Shown one piece after another: positions 1 through 8,771 of a stretch of DNA of 45,759 nt. The position numbers were made by a program, and so were the translations under genes. The stretch covers positions 1 through 45,759 of the forward strand of contig SVIZ01000014.1 in assembly GCA_015069205.1 (NCBI GenBank). The letters run 5' to 3'. The notes beneath the pieces are model-generated. The model was not told the DNA's origin. It ran no database searches and saw only the letters and a program-made list of their open reading frames with translations. Source of the stretch: Oscillospiraceae bacterium (GTDB taxonomy: Bacteria; Bacillota; Clostridia; Saccharofermentanales; Saccharofermentanaceae). How positions within the stretch are numbered: the stretch's first letter is position 1; each line of letters begins with the position of its first letter.

Positions 1-102
1 TGACAATCCGTGTAATCCGCGTAAGATTATACAGTAAAGATGGAAAAGTTCAGAAAATAATGTAAAATATTACTTACATTTATGAATAAGGGGTAATTTA
101 AT

Positions 103-633
103 ATGAAAAGGATCTTAGTTGCTATTCTGGTAGTGACAATGTTAGTTGCATCGCTTCCCGGAATGACAGGCTGCAGCCGCAAAAGCAGACTCAATGACTG
201 GTACAATGCGTCCCTGGATGTATACCGCGAAGGCCTGAAGACCAATTGGGCAAACGAGGAAGAATATAAAAGCTTAAACATAGCTGATGACCTTAAGGGT
301 AATAATCCCAACAAAAAGATCGGTTATCTTCTCGTAGATCTTGATGAAGACGGAGTTGATGAACTCCTCATCGGATTCAACGATGGTTCTACGGCTACCA
401 AATTCACAGACGTACTCGTATGGCATTCTGATCTCGGTGCATATAAATTACTCGGCGGAGGCAGCGGATACTACATCTATCTTTGTGCAGGCAACGTTCT
501 CGCAGTCGATTCATGGTATGGCTCGCAGACCGAGAGAACATTTATGACCTGGAATTCAAAGACAAATTCCTTCCCCCATGTTGACGGAGAAGGAAAGTAT
601 CTGCCCATGAAATGGGATCTGACTGAATTCTGA
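103..633 (+). CDS. Predicted lipoprotein of unknown function
   Basis: A 176-residue protein with a classic lipoprotein signal: Lys-Arg at residues 3-4, a hydrophobic stretch to about residue 20 and a lipobox ending MTGC near residue 24, so it is probably anchored to the outer face of the membrane. The mature part contains an acidic segment (LLVDLDEDGVDELLIG, about residues 76-91) like the short Asp-rich calcium-binding or FG-GAP-like loops of other secreted clostridial lipoproteins. A purine-rich AAGGGG precedes the ATG. It converges with the GGDEF gene, with only 4 bases between the two stops. I do not recognise a named family. Confidence 0.75.
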   Translation: MKRILVAILVVTMLVASLPGMTGCSRKSRLNDWYNASLDVYREGLKTNWANEEEYKSLNIADDLKGNNPNKKIGYLLVDLDEDGVDELLIGFNDGSTATKFTDVLVWHSDLGAYKLLGGGSGYYIYLCAGNVLAVDSWYGSQTERTFMTWNSKTNSFPHVDGEGKYLPMKWDLTEF

Positions 634-637
634 TGAG

Positions 638-2059
638 TTATACAGGCTTATTATGCCACTCGTATTCGGGATGTCTGGAGTAGTATTCTTCCTTTACTTC
701 ATACATCCTGGCATCAGCCTTCTGCATCGCCTTGCGGACATCATCATTCTCGTCGCTGTGGCATGAACCGACAGCGAAATGAGCTCTGTTGGGAAGTTCA
801 CACTTTGACTTAAGTTCTTCTTCAAGCTTGAGAAATTCCGCAGGTGATGTTAGAGGAGTGATGATAAGGAATTCATCGCCGCCTACACGGTAGATCTCGA
901 TGTTGTCACCCTCAAGTTCCTTGAGCGTTAATGCTACATCCTTAAGGAGATTATCACCTGCAAGGTGACCCTGTGTATCGTTGATGGTCTTAAGGCCGTT
1001 TACGTCGATGAAGAACACACCGAACGGCTTCTTGATAAGCCTGGTGCCGTTGACATCTTCACTGATCCTGTTGTTCATCGCATTACGGTTATATACACCT
1101 GTAAGAAGGTCAGTATAACTCATGATCTTCATCTTACGGACGTTCTGTTCGTTAGCGATCTCAGCTGAAAGAATGAAAGCTGTAACTCCCAGGGTTTCCT
1201 TTATCATGAGAGTTTTCTCTACAGGGAAATTACCTGCCCAGATATAGCCGATGGTCTTGTTATCTGATCTCAAGGGATAGATAACAAGAGTTTCCACGCC
1301 TGCAAACCTCAACGAATCGATCCATTCAGGTGCGATCTTATGAGCTTCTTCCATATCCTTCACATTTGTGATCGTGAAACAGTTGCTCTTGTTGATGAGT
1401 CTCGGCCATGTATCGATAACAGCATAGAATTCCTCCGTGAGGAAAGAATCCAAAGGCCTCTGGTTTGGATCGTCAGGATTATAGTCTTCACAAAGAAGCG
1501 AATATTCCCTATTCTCATAATCAGTAAGAAGGATACTGCATCTTTCCGAGCCGCACTGTCTTCTGATATCTTTTATGACCGACTGCATTGACTCACGGAA
1601 ATCAACTGTCTCACGAAGCTTCAAACATGTCTTGAGAACGTTCGTGGCTGTCTCTGAAGAAATATCCGCAAGCTTGTCTATATCAGCCTTGGGATTCATT
1701 TCATAGGAGAAAAGGATATATTTCCGATTTGGATCATCAGATGCAAGAGGAAGATAAAAAACTTCCATCCAGCTGTTATAAAGTTCGATATCAAAATAAG
1801 AATGTACTGGTTTTCCGGTATTGGCCACGCTCTCGCACAGAGCCTCAAAATTAGCAGCTTTGGGGATGTAGCGTGTGTAAGGAACGTCCTTTTCAAACTC
1901 ATCCAAAGACTGAACGACAGTCCTCTTATAAGCGTAGTTTCCGTCTATTACACGATACCTGTCATCACCATGTTCAACAGTCAGATCAACAGCCAGAACG
2001 GCTGCAACACCTGCAAAACTTTCCAATATATTTTTGAAATCGACCATGCACACCTTCAA
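638..2059 (-). CDS. GGDEF-domain protein, probable diguanylate cyclase
   Basis: A 473-residue cytoplasmic protein with no clear membrane segment. Residues about 140-300 look like a GAF-type sensory domain. Residues about 315-460 are a GGDEF domain with FFIDVNGLKTINDTQGH and an intact active-site loop YRVGGDEFLII, so it should make cyclic di-GMP from two GTP. The allosteric RxxD inhibition site normally five residues before GGDEF is absent (LEGD occupies the place), suggesting no product inhibition there. The N-terminal 130 residues match nothing I know. A predicted c-di-GMP phosphodiesterase (HD-GYP) lies at the other end of the window. Confidence 0.88.
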   Translation of the reverse strand: MKVCMVDFKNILESFAGVAAVLAVDLTVEHGDDRYRVIDGNYAYKRTVVQSLDEFEKDVPYTRYIPKAANFEALCESVANTGKPVHSYFDIELYNSWMEVFYLPLASDDPNRKYILFSYEMNPKADIDKLADISSETATNVLKTCLKLRETVDFRESMQSVIKDIRRQCGSERCSILLTDYENREYSLLCEDYNPDDPNQRPLDSFLTEEFYAVIDTWPRLINKSNCFTITNVKDMEEAHKIAPEWIDSLRFAGVETLVIYPLRSDNKTIGYIWAGNFPVEKTLMIKETLGVTAFILSAEIANEQNVRKMKIMSYTDLLTGVYNRNAMNNRISEDVNGTRLIKKPFGVFFIDVNGLKTINDTQGHLAGDNLLKDVALTLKELEGDNIEIYRVGGDEFLIITPLTSPAEFLKLEEELKSKCELPNRAHFAVGSCHSDENDDVRKAMQKADARMYEVKEEYYSRHPEYEWHNKPV

Positions 2060-2179
2060 ATAAAATAATAATTTGATTATACGCTCATTTAAGATGCATT
2101 ATACGATTTCCGCATATGTTTAACGAATGTTAACCTAATTTACAAATAAGGAAATTACGTTGCCTCGATCCACTGATAT

Positions 2180-2785
2180 TTAGAATCTTATCAGCACTGC
2201 TCTGCATGGCGCTCCGTCAGAGCCTCCCAGATTTATCGGTGCTGCGTTTAAGAAGTATACACCCTCTTCAACACCGCCGAGTCTGATTCCTTCAAGAAGC
2301 ACGATCTCTGCGCCAAGCATAACGAGATGTACAGCCATAGGTGCATCAAGGGGACCCACCGTCTGTGACTCATTACCGTATAAGAAGATATTGTGGGTTG
2401 CAAATACCTTTGCAGCTTCCTCAGTCATTGTTGCATCGCCTTTTACAAGGATTCTTAAGTTGCAGTCACAGTCAGCGTCGGTAGATGCCTTATTGGCTTT
2501 TTTGAGGATATCTTCTGCATCTTTAGCCGTAATATCGCCTTCGTGAGATACGACATACGCGTAACCGATAAATCTCTTCATATCGACCTGATCGATAGTC
2601 TTGCCGTCATCAATAAAGTGGTAAGGAGCATCAACATGGGTTCCGTTATGTGCACACATCCTGAAAGCTGTAAGATTGCACACCTCACCATCTGCTATCC
2701 TCATCTTAACCTCTTTTTCCGGAGCCGGATCACCGGGATAAACAGCACATCCGAACAGTTCCTGGGTAATGTCGTAGATCTTCAT
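2180..2785 (-). CDS. Cyclase/kynurenine-formamidase-like metal hydrolase
   Basis: A 201-residue member of the KynB-like cyclase family. The metal-binding signature HNGTHVDAPYHF is present around residue 47, the hallmark of this manganese/zinc amidohydrolase fold. The start is placed at the ATG at 2785, which has CAGAGGT 7 bases upstream; an upstream in-frame start at 2836 would sit inside a terminator hairpin and has no ribosome site. Family members hydrolyse N-formylkynurenine or unrelated cyclic amides; the substrate cannot be read from the sequence and no tryptophan-catabolic neighbours are present. Confidence 0.85.
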   Translation of the reverse strand: MKIYDITQELFGCAVYPGDPAPEKEVKMRIADGEVCNLTAFRMCAHNGTHVDAPYHFIDDGKTIDQVDMKRFIGYAYVVSHEGDITAKDAEDILKKANKASTDADCDCNLRILVKGDATMTEEAAKVFATHNIFLYGNESQTVGPLDAPMAVHLVMLGAEIVLLEGIRLGGVEEGVYFLNAAPINLGGSDGAPCRAVLIRF

Positions 2786-2814
2786 GTTCTTACCTCTGAA
2801 ATAAGAGTAAAAAA

Positions 2815-2851
2815 TGGAAAACGGGCCGTGTAACAATGTTACTATGCCCGT
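2815..2851 (-). terminator. Intrinsic terminator between DUF4298 gene and cyclase gene
   Basis: On the minus strand, ACGGGC (2846-2851) pairs with GCCCGT (2821-2826), and an inner GTAAC/GTTAC stem (2838-2842 with 2830-2834) continues the hairpin; it is followed by TTTTCCATTTTTT. It ends the DUF4298 transcript only about 30 bases before the cyclase start, so it may also attenuate the cyclase gene. Confidence 0.65.
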
Positions 2852-2863
2852 TTTATAAGTGGT

Positions 2864-3199
2864 TTAAGCCTTTTTGTAATCTTGGATCCGGGCGAGCAAG
2901 TCGCTGTTTCTGTCGAGCAGATCGTGTATCGAATCCTGTGCGAGGACCCCTCTTTTGAGGTCCTGCGGAAGCTTTCCTTCCTCATCAAGCCTCAGATCAT
3001 TCTGCCAATATTTGCCCGTATAGTACTCCTCGAGTTTTTGGATGTCGGGTTGGATCTGCTCAAGTTCCCGGATCAGTTCATCGATACCGGAACCGGCTTC
3101 AAAAGCCTTTTCGAGCTTATCCATGACAGCATTGCCGTTGTCGAGGATCTCTTCCATGATGATTATTCTTTCCTGTGCCAAATTGTATCTCATATCCAT
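2864..3199 (-). CDS. DUF4298 family protein
   Basis: A 111-residue, strongly helical, acidic protein. The N-terminal RIIIMEEI and the central Y-T-G-K-Y-W-Q-N-D-L segment (about residues 61-71) match DUF4298 as I recall it. There is no signal peptide or membrane segment, so it is probably cytoplasmic. The ATG at 3199 has GGAAGG 5-6 bases upstream, which decides this start over the next Met two codons later. The function of the family is unknown. Confidence 0.75.
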   Translation of the reverse strand: MDMRYNLAQERIIIMEEILDNGNAVMDKLEKAFEAGSGIDELIRELEQIQPDIQKLEEYYTGKYWQNDLRLDEEGKLPQDLKRGVLAQDSIHDLLDRNSDLLARIQDYKKA

Positions 3200-3321
3200 A
3201 TACCTTCCGGTTCAAGTAAACACATTAGTATGATAATCGAGCTTTATGCCAATTTCAAATATGTTTGATAATCAGGCCAATCTTAATGAGGACTACCCGT
3301 TCTGATATCAATGCAGATCAC

Positions 3322-4395
3322 TCAGAAATACGGTATATATTTACTACAGAAAACCACATAGAGCACAGTGAGAACGGATGCTACGATAAATGCTATTATG
3401 GCGAGTATTATCAGCTTTTTGATATGTGTGGGCACTTCGCAATATGTCTCACCGGTCTGTCCGTTGATCGCTACCGGGAAAGTCAGTTTCCCGAATTTGT
3501 ATGTGGCCAGGTATATGGGTGCCAGAACATATCTGAATTTGACATCATAATAACGCGTGAAGATATCATCGACTCTCAGATCCCGGTTAAAACGATGCAC
3601 AGATTTTTTCAGTATCTTGGTGATCTGTGTTTTCACGTACTCCCAACTGTCATTTAAGCCGAATGTATATCGCTCGGCAGGAATGCCTGCAAGATATTCG
3701 GGTGAATAAGGAACGGCTTTAGTAAAGTCAAATGTCTGAACCTTGGAAATAAAAGGATGACGGAGTCTGGCAGATGCGAAGACCGGAATATCATCTATAT
3801 ACTGATACCAGTTTCCGTTAGCAGGGACATATCCTGCCTGACCCAGATTTCTGTACGCATCGTAAAACGAAGCAGTAAATGTATCAAAGGTCCAGTACGG
3901 GACATAGATACCAACTAAATTTTCAAGCTTGCAGTTCAATACCTTTTTGTTAACCAGAGACTTTTTCTTTGCATAATTAACAAACAGATCCTGTACCTGT
4001 TCCCTGCCGACAGCAAACGGAATAATTGCATTGGGAGCCATGATCTGGTCAATCTCTGCTGCCGGTGCAACACTTGTTGAACCGCAGAAAGGACATGCAC
4101 CGGTAACCTGTTCCGTATCGTAAACAGACTGGCCGCCGCAGTTAGAGCACACGATAAGTTTCTTGTACTTGCCCCAGTCGACACTGGCGCGCTGCAACGC
4201 CGAATTGAAATCAAGTTCTTCGGCAACGGCACCTTTTTGAGCCGCAGCGAGCTTAGATGACAAGCCGCAGAAAGGGCATGTCAAAGTCGCGGTGGAAGGG
4301 TCAAACTGGATGCCGATCGAAGTTCCGCAACCCGGACATTTAATTTGCGTACTAGTAACATTTACACTGCCAATGATACTTTTGTTTTCAGCCAT
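3322..4395 (-). CDS. Double zinc-ribbon membrane-tail protein, paralogue 1
   Basis: A 357-residue protein with two N-terminal four-cysteine ribbons: CPGCG...CPFCG (about residues 20-42) and CSNCGG...CPFCGST (about residues 82-104). A conserved core follows, including IPFAVG, LVGIYVPYWTFD and PYSPEYLAGIPAERY, then AINGQTGE and one C-terminal membrane helix (about residues 328-350). The same order occurs in the genes at 11216-12322 and 41319-42314. Such genes are usually annotated as TFIIB-type or PriA-like zinc ribbon proteins, but there is no helicase domain. Likely a cytoplasmic zinc-binding protein tethered to the membrane; role unknown. Confidence 0.8.
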   Translation of the reverse strand: MAENKSIIGSVNVTSTQIKCPGCGTSIGIQFDPSTATLTCPFCGLSSKLAAAQKGAVAEELDFNSALQRASVDWGKYKKLIVCSNCGGQSVYDTEQVTGACPFCGSTSVAPAAEIDQIMAPNAIIPFAVGREQVQDLFVNYAKKKSLVNKKVLNCKLENLVGIYVPYWTFDTFTASFYDAYRNLGQAGYVPANGNWYQYIDDIPVFASARLRHPFISKVQTFDFTKAVPYSPEYLAGIPAERYTFGLNDSWEYVKTQITKILKKSVHRFNRDLRVDDIFTRYYDVKFRYVLAPIYLATYKFGKLTFPVAINGQTGETYCEVPTHIKKLIILAIIAFIVASVLTVLYVVFCSKYIPYF

Positions 4396-4534
4396 CTTTA
4401 TCTATCCTCGATCTGATTATCAAGAATATTTTAACAAATTTACAACCCCAATAACATATGTTAACAAGCAACTTGTATAATGATAATTACAGTAATCCGC
4501 GGACAAAATCAAAGCGAATAAGAGGGTAAACAGA

Positions 4535-5440
4535 ATGTATCAGAAGAAAGGAATTGGTCAAAACGTACAGGTCAATGATCCGGGAACGATCAACACACCC
4601 GATAATCCGTACACCACACTCTACAACAATTATATAGCCAAGCCTGAAGACAGGAATGGTAAACCAACGAATTCCATGCTCAAATGGATATTGGCAACAA
4701 TATTTTGTGCATTGTCAAATGTACTGATGGCCGGATACTTTGGACTGTGGGGTGCATTTACATTTGAGATAATTGCCGATCACAGAACCGCTACAACAAC
4801 CATCGAAACATATTCGATGTTTTCATTAGGGCTGTATTTATATTTCATTCTCATGGCTCTGGGTTTTTCAATCGCTGCAAAAGTTCTCCACCGCAAAAGC
4901 ATATGGGCTGTGATCAACATAATATTAACAGTCGCTATTTTCGCGTTTGTATTGATTTTCAGTCCCGTCGTAGTAAAAAAGGGGGAGGAATACAAGCTAA
5001 ACCAAGAAGAGACGATTACCGAAGAGCTGAACAGTGATATCGAAGAACTGATGGAAGAATACTCATTCGATGTAATGGATATCAATGAAGATTTCATTTA
5101 TCAGATGGACACCAACTATGAAATCTGGATCTATGTTTCCTCAGAAGCTTCCAAGGAACAGATAAGCAAACTGGATGAATTCCTTGAAGGTCTTTATGAA
5201 ATGGACAGTTCCCGTGAATACCAGATCACTTTTGAGGTACATCCTCTGGTTTTTGAACCGGATGACAACAGCCGTTTTGTCTTCAAGAAGCCTTATACAT
5301 TCAGATATGAAACACTGTCACCTCATCCTGCGCAGGCCGATATCGACAAGCACATTCATGTCCTGGAATATGACCGGAGAGATACAAGTCACGTGCCTGA
5401 AAGTGTTGAGGACGGAGTAATGCTGATCGTGGTCAGATAA
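4535..5440 (+). CDS. Membrane protein with acidic extracytoplasmic domain, unknown
   Basis: A 301-residue protein. Residues 1-45 are polar and Asn/Pro-rich; three hydrophobic helices follow at about 48-72, 92-116 and 122-146, then a soluble acidic C-terminal domain of about 150 residues. AGAGGG lies 8 bases before the ATG, and a TATAAT preceded by TG at 4476-4481 is a plausible -10. It is transcribed divergently from the zinc-ribbon gene and convergently with the MFS gene. I do not recognise the family. Confidence 0.72.
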   Translation: MYQKKGIGQNVQVNDPGTINTPDNPYTTLYNNYIAKPEDRNGKPTNSMLKWILATIFCALSNVLMAGYFGLWGAFTFEIIADHRTATTTIETYSMFSLGLYLYFILMALGFSIAAKVLHRKSIWAVINIILTVAIFAFVLIFSPVVVKKGEEYKLNQEETITEELNSDIEELMEEYSFDVMDINEDFIYQMDTNYEIWIYVSSEASKEQISKLDEFLEGLYEMDSSREYQITFEVHPLVFEPDDNSRFVFKKPYTFRYETLSPHPAQADIDKHIHVLEYDRRDTSHVPESVEDGVMLIVVR

Positions 5441-5480
5441 CCATTCATTGTTGTCAATAAAACTCAAAATCAAGTGCTGC

Positions 5481-5516
5481 ATTCTCTCACGGACTGGACA
5501 GTTACCGTGAGAGAAT
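5481..5516. other. Perfect 12-bp hairpin between convergent genes
   Basis: ATTCTCTCACGG (5481-5492) and its exact complement (5505-5516) enclose a 12-base loop. There is no U-tract on either strand, so it is not a standard intrinsic terminator, though it lies where the transcripts of the membrane-protein and MFS genes converge. It may protect RNA ends or slow polymerase. Confidence 0.6.
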
Positions 5517-5528
5517 TCGCACCTTTCA

Positions 5529-6623
5529 TCAAAGCGAAAATATCCATCCTGCCAAAGGCGACATGACTATCATGAGGACCGAGAAGCAGAACGAATTGAC
5601 TGATATCAGCGTAGCTCTCTGCTCAGGCGGTACCATCTGATTTAACGCAATGTCGGATCTGATCTGGATAAGGTCATCAGCAAATGCAGTTAAGAATCCT
5701 CCTATCGTCATCAGATACCATATGCCCGTAAACTCGCTTACAAGGCCTGTCAGAGCAAGCGACAAACAGAAGATAAACAACTTACCGAGAGTTATCTTCT
5801 TCACTTTTCCTGCTGCAAAAGCACCGGCAATCCCGCCCATCGACATGATGAACAACAGAGGTCCCAAAGACCAGTCCGGAATGCCTGTCATCGGAAGTTT
5901 TGCCTGAAGGAAGAATAAGAGCAATACGTCGATGCCTCCGACCAAAGCGTTACGGAAGATGAGTCCTGCAACTTTCTTATTGCCCTTAAGGAAACCGAAG
6001 CTGCCCCTGATGACGTCTTTTATTCTCTTTGCAAGCGAATCGCCGCTCTTCTTCTGGATGACCTTGTTCTCGCGGAGGAAAAGAAGGAACACCATGTTGA
6101 CCGCTGATATCGCAATCGAGAGTATATGAGCATTCCTGTTGCCCATGATCACCGCGACACCCGCAAGGAGCGTGGCGATTCCGTTGGAGATGCGGTAGAT
6201 CGCTGTCTGCGTTGAGATGTACTTGTCGTACTTACTCTCCTGCCCTTCTTCAAGAAGCGAATCGTAAGCAAGCGCGCTGTCGCTTCCTGATATGAAGTTA
6301 TAAGACAGAGCAGAAAAACCTACAGATGCGCACACGGCTGCAAAGCCAGGAACGAAGCCTCTGACGATGGCCGAGAGCATGGACATGACACAGCTTACGA
6401 TAAGACTCTTCTTGCGCCCCATGACGTCAGCAAACATGCCTGAAGGAATCTCAGCACATAAACTTACGGCGTGAAAGACGGTCTCTGCCAGACCGACCTG
6501 GATAAGCGAATAACCGTCTGACACTAACAGCAACACCCACGCCGCTCCGGCGATCGAGATGTTGAACATGAAATTTGAAATATACAGCAGACCAAGCTGC
6601 TTTCTGATATTTAATTTAGACAT
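5529..6623 (-). CDS. Major facilitator superfamily efflux-type transporter
   Basis: A 364-residue polytopic membrane protein with about 11-12 helices. The loop between helices 2 and 3 carries GMFADVMGRKKSL, the MFS motif-A pattern (G-x-x-x-D-x-x-G-R-K/R). The length is short for the 12-helix family (about 390-420). GAGGAG lies 6-7 bases before the ATG. It is preceded by a 28-codon leader ORF and a strong hairpin, an arrangement seen with inducible drug-resistance genes. Substrate unknown; drug or small-molecule efflux is the inference. Confidence 0.85.
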   Translation of the reverse strand: MSKLNIRKQLGLLYISNFMFNISIAGAAWVLLLVSDGYSLIQVGLAETVFHAVSLCAEIPSGMFADVMGRKKSLIVSCVMSMLSAIVRGFVPGFAAVCASVGFSALSYNFISGSDSALAYDSLLEEGQESKYDKYISTQTAIYRISNGIATLLAGVAVIMGNRNAHILSIAISAVNMVFLLFLRENKVIQKKSGDSLAKRIKDVIRGSFGFLKGNKKVAGLIFRNALVGGIDVLLLFFLQAKLPMTGIPDWSLGPLLFIMSMGGIAGAFAAGKVKKITLGKLFIFCLSLALTGLVSEFTGIWYLMTIGGFLTAFADDLIQIRSDIALNQMVPPEQRATLISVNSFCFSVLMIVMSPLAGWIFSL

Positions 6624-6654
6624 AAAAAACTCCTCAAAATCTATTCGAAATCAA

Positions 6655-6734
6655 GGAGAAGCAAACTGTTTTATAAGTTGGTTTTTAAGGTGTTATTTCC
6701 TACAAACAGGCAGACTTCTCCCATAGGACACCTT
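6655..6734 (-). promoter_or_regulatory. Structured 5' leader of the MFS gene (hairpin/pseudoknot candidate)
   Basis: In the transcript sense, AAGGTGT (6728-6734) pairs with ACACCTT (6687-6693), with CCTA/TAGG continuing the stem. The loop holds GGAGAAG (6715-6721), which is complementary to CTTCTCC (6655-6661) further 3'. The two pairings interleave, so they form an H-type pseudoknot or mutually exclusive states. The leader ORF runs through the 5' arm and loop and its stop lies in the 3' arm, so translation would open the hairpin. Confidence 0.5.
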
Positions 6735-6779
6735 GATGGAACCAAACATAAGATGGACGTTAGGTGTTATCCAATGCAT
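6693..6779 (-). CDS. Leader ORF (28 codons) upstream of the MFS gene
   Basis: ATG at 6779, TAA at 6693-6695. The peptide begins MHWITPNVHLMF and ends SLPVCRK. AAAGG lies about 10 bases before the ATG, a slightly long spacing. It follows a good promoter by about 30 bases and covers the hairpin of the MFS leader, 70 bases before the transporter start. Resistance genes such as tet(M) or erm use short leader ORFs in this way. That this ORF is translated is inferred; the codon order is seen. Confidence 0.5.
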   Translation of the reverse strand: MHWITPNVHLMFGSIKVSYGRSLPVCRK

Positions 6780-6814
6780 ATAAGAAGCGCCTTTCTAAAG
6801 ATTTAATCAGGAGA

Positions 6815-6843
6815 AATATAACACACCGGCCATGTTCTGACAA
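6815..6843 (-). promoter_or_regulatory. Sigma-A-type promoter for the MFS leader
   Basis: On the minus strand, TTGTCA (6838-6843), a 17-base spacer and TATATT (6815-6820) form a near-consensus promoter, giving a start near 6808. The spacer contains an inverted repeat (CACCGGC 6824-6830 with GCCGGTG 6846-6852) that could be an operator or the terminator of the upstream DUF4026 gene. Confidence 0.6.
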
Positions 6844-6870
6844 TAGCCGGTGCGGTTTGGTGTTCTTCAG

Positions 6871-8106
6871 TTAGCTCAAAAGATATGCATCATCAGGTGA
6901 GATCCGGCACTCTTTGGTAAAGACCAGCCAGTCCGTGATGTCAGAGAACGGATAAGTTTCAATGTCGCCCTGCTTAATACCTGAAACATAGTAAGGATCC
7001 TGAGTAAGCTCAGCGACGATCGAACCGTCTTTTACGTCCTTTAACTCAAACCAGATGTGTTCTCTCTCAGGCTTGTCCTCGCTGCCCCAGTGTTCCTTGT
7101 CTGTTATAAGACCGACTTTGATGATGACCGTATTATCCTTGTTCTCGAAAGCCTTGAGCATATAAGGGATTCTCTCGATTGCAAGGGCGCTCATACGCTT
7201 TGTCTCTTCCGTCGAGAACATGAACATCGGATTTTGGCCGAGGAACTGGTTGAAGTCCTGGACAGGCGTATAGATTTTATTCTGCTCTTCATAATCGTTT
7301 CTGTAGATCATGAGAACGCATGTGTCTTTGTCATGCACTTCATCATTACGGTCTTCTGCAGTACCGAGCGTAACGTCCGGATAGAACTTTAGAGCTTCCT
7401 TCCAGTCAAGCGCCGTAAGCGTAAGTGCTTTTCCTGCTGCTTGGGCTACGAAAACACCGTCGCCCGGTTCGATGGGATCATCGCTCTCGAGCATGCGGAG
7501 AGCAAAAGACTCAATCATCTTGTAGTGGTCATTGAAAAACTCTTTATTGGAATTTAAGATCTCAAGTTCATAAAGGCCGCAGCGCTTAAGGCCGTGCGTG
7601 TGAAGCCATACTTCATCGCCGCCGTCTGATATTGCCTGGACCGTGAAAAGATATCTAGGTGCCGGAAGCACTGAAGAACTTGCAGCAAGAGCAACCCACT
7701 TGCCTGACAGGAGCTTCTCGGAAGGACAGTCAAGAACTGCAAGTGTCTCAGGGAACATCGCATCTATTATTCGGAGCTGGTCATAGAAACACTGATTGCA
7801 GTCGCCCTCGAATTCAATGCTGACATAAATGCCCATTTCAGCTTCATCTATCAGTTTGAATTCCTCTTCAGTAAACGTATGCTCCGGTCTGAACATGTTC
7901 GGTATTTCAACCGGTGTGGGACCGACTGTTGCTTCGTATTCAGAATCATCAACAAGAAAATTGATTATCATCCCGCGGTCATCATCAAAGTGAAGGTCCT
8001 TAACACGGACATGTTCACTTTCCTGGACATTCTTCAAGAATATCTCGGGATCATCAACATCCTGAGGATTCAACGGAATAACGATCATGAATGACGATTC
8101 TTTCAT
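6871..8106 (-). CDS. DUF4026/DUF2314-type protein
   Basis: A 411-residue soluble protein. The middle part (LHTHGLKRCGLYELEIL, about residues 180-196) resembles DUF4026. The C-terminal 90 residues resemble DUF2314: KPEREHIWFELKDV, then DPYYVSGIKQGD and the closing DITDWLVF. The ATG at 8106 is preferred over the upstream GTG at 8124 because AAAGGAG lies 8 bases before it. The family is common in Firmicutes and may be involved in stress or contact-dependent biology, but no function is established. A large gap without other genes separates it from the MFS leader. Confidence 0.75.
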   Translation of the reverse strand: MKESSFMIVIPLNPQDVDDPEIFLKNVQESEHVRVKDLHFDDDRGMIINFLVDDSEYEATVGPTPVEIPNMFRPEHTFTEEEFKLIDEAEMGIYVSIEFEGDCNQCFYDQLRIIDAMFPETLAVLDCPSEKLLSGKWVALAASSSVLPAPRYLFTVQAISDGGDEVWLHTHGLKRCGLYELEILNSNKEFFNDHYKMIESFALRMLESDDPIEPGDGVFVAQAAGKALTLTALDWKEALKFYPDVTLGTAEDRNDEVHDKDTCVLMIYRNDYEEQNKIYTPVQDFNQFLGQNPMFMFSTEETKRMSALAIERIPYMLKAFENKDNTVIIKVGLITDKEHWGSEDKPEREHIWFELKDVKDGSIVAELTQDPYYVSGIKQGDIETYPFSDITDWLVFTKECRISPDDAYLLS

Positions 8107-8234
8107 AGTGTGGTCTCCTTTCACTCAACAAGACTCATGTCAGTTCTCTTTTCCTTAGATATATAGTTTCCTTGCATCGATAACATTTCCATTTTAATTC
8201 CTCCCCAATAATCCTCAGATTAAAACAAAAAACG

Positions 8235-8726
8235 TTACCAGCTCTTCTCCACATGAGAGGCAAGCCTGCTGCCTTCGTAGCAGAACTTCATCGTAAACAT
8301 ACCGGAATCTTTCATATCCCCAAACAGATAATCAAACATTATCTTATCGCCTTCCCAGATCGGCAGATCCTTTATATCCGTCAGAGGAACCCAGCAGAGT
8401 TCGCCCTCGTCACATGCACCTTCTGTCAGCTCGAAATCTTCAGGAAGCGAGGCCGTGAAAACATGCATGTATTCGGTCGGATATTCGGATGAGATGAATG
8501 TGATAAGACCTCTGTAGGAAAATTTTTCGAGAACTTCAGATGAAATGTGAGCTTCTTCATAAAGCTCTCTTAATACGCATTCTTCAGGTGATTCATCAGA
8601 CTCGAAATGTCCGCCGATACCGAGATACTTATCAAGGTTCATGTCGCCTTTTCTGGTCTTGCGGATAAAGAGACAGTCGCTGCCTCTGGTAATGTAGATC
8701 AATGTTGTAAGATTCCCGATACGCAT
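8235..8726 (-). CDS. Nudix hydrolase (MutT/8-oxo-dGTPase-like)
   Basis: A 163-residue Nudix protein. The Nudix box runs from GGHFESDESPEEC to RELYEEAHI (about residues 37-60), with the REx2EE metal-binding glutamates intact, so it should hydrolyse a nucleoside diphosphate-X substrate with Mg2+. The N-terminal TLIYITRGSDCLFIRK strand resembles the MutT-type NTP pyrophosphohydrolases of Firmicutes. No signal peptide. A second Nudix gene lies at 26542-27036; the two are not close copies. Confidence 0.88.
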   Translation of the reverse strand: MRIGNLTTLIYITRGSDCLFIRKTRKGDMNLDKYLGIGGHFESDESPEECVLRELYEEAHISSEVLEKFSYRGLITFISSEYPTEYMHVFTASLPEDFELTEGACDEGELCWVPLTDIKDLPIWEGDKIMFDYLFGDMKDSGMFTMKFCYEGSRLASHVEKSW

Positions 8727-8771
8727 GAAAACATTATATACGAGATATCTTCAGTTTAAAAATATAAGGGA

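Noticed and set aside
6824..6852. Hairpin CACCGGC/GCCGGTG as a plain terminator of the DUF4026 gene
   Set aside because: No strong T-run follows and the region also forms a consensus promoter spacer, so the call stays open; it is listed only inside the promoter entry.
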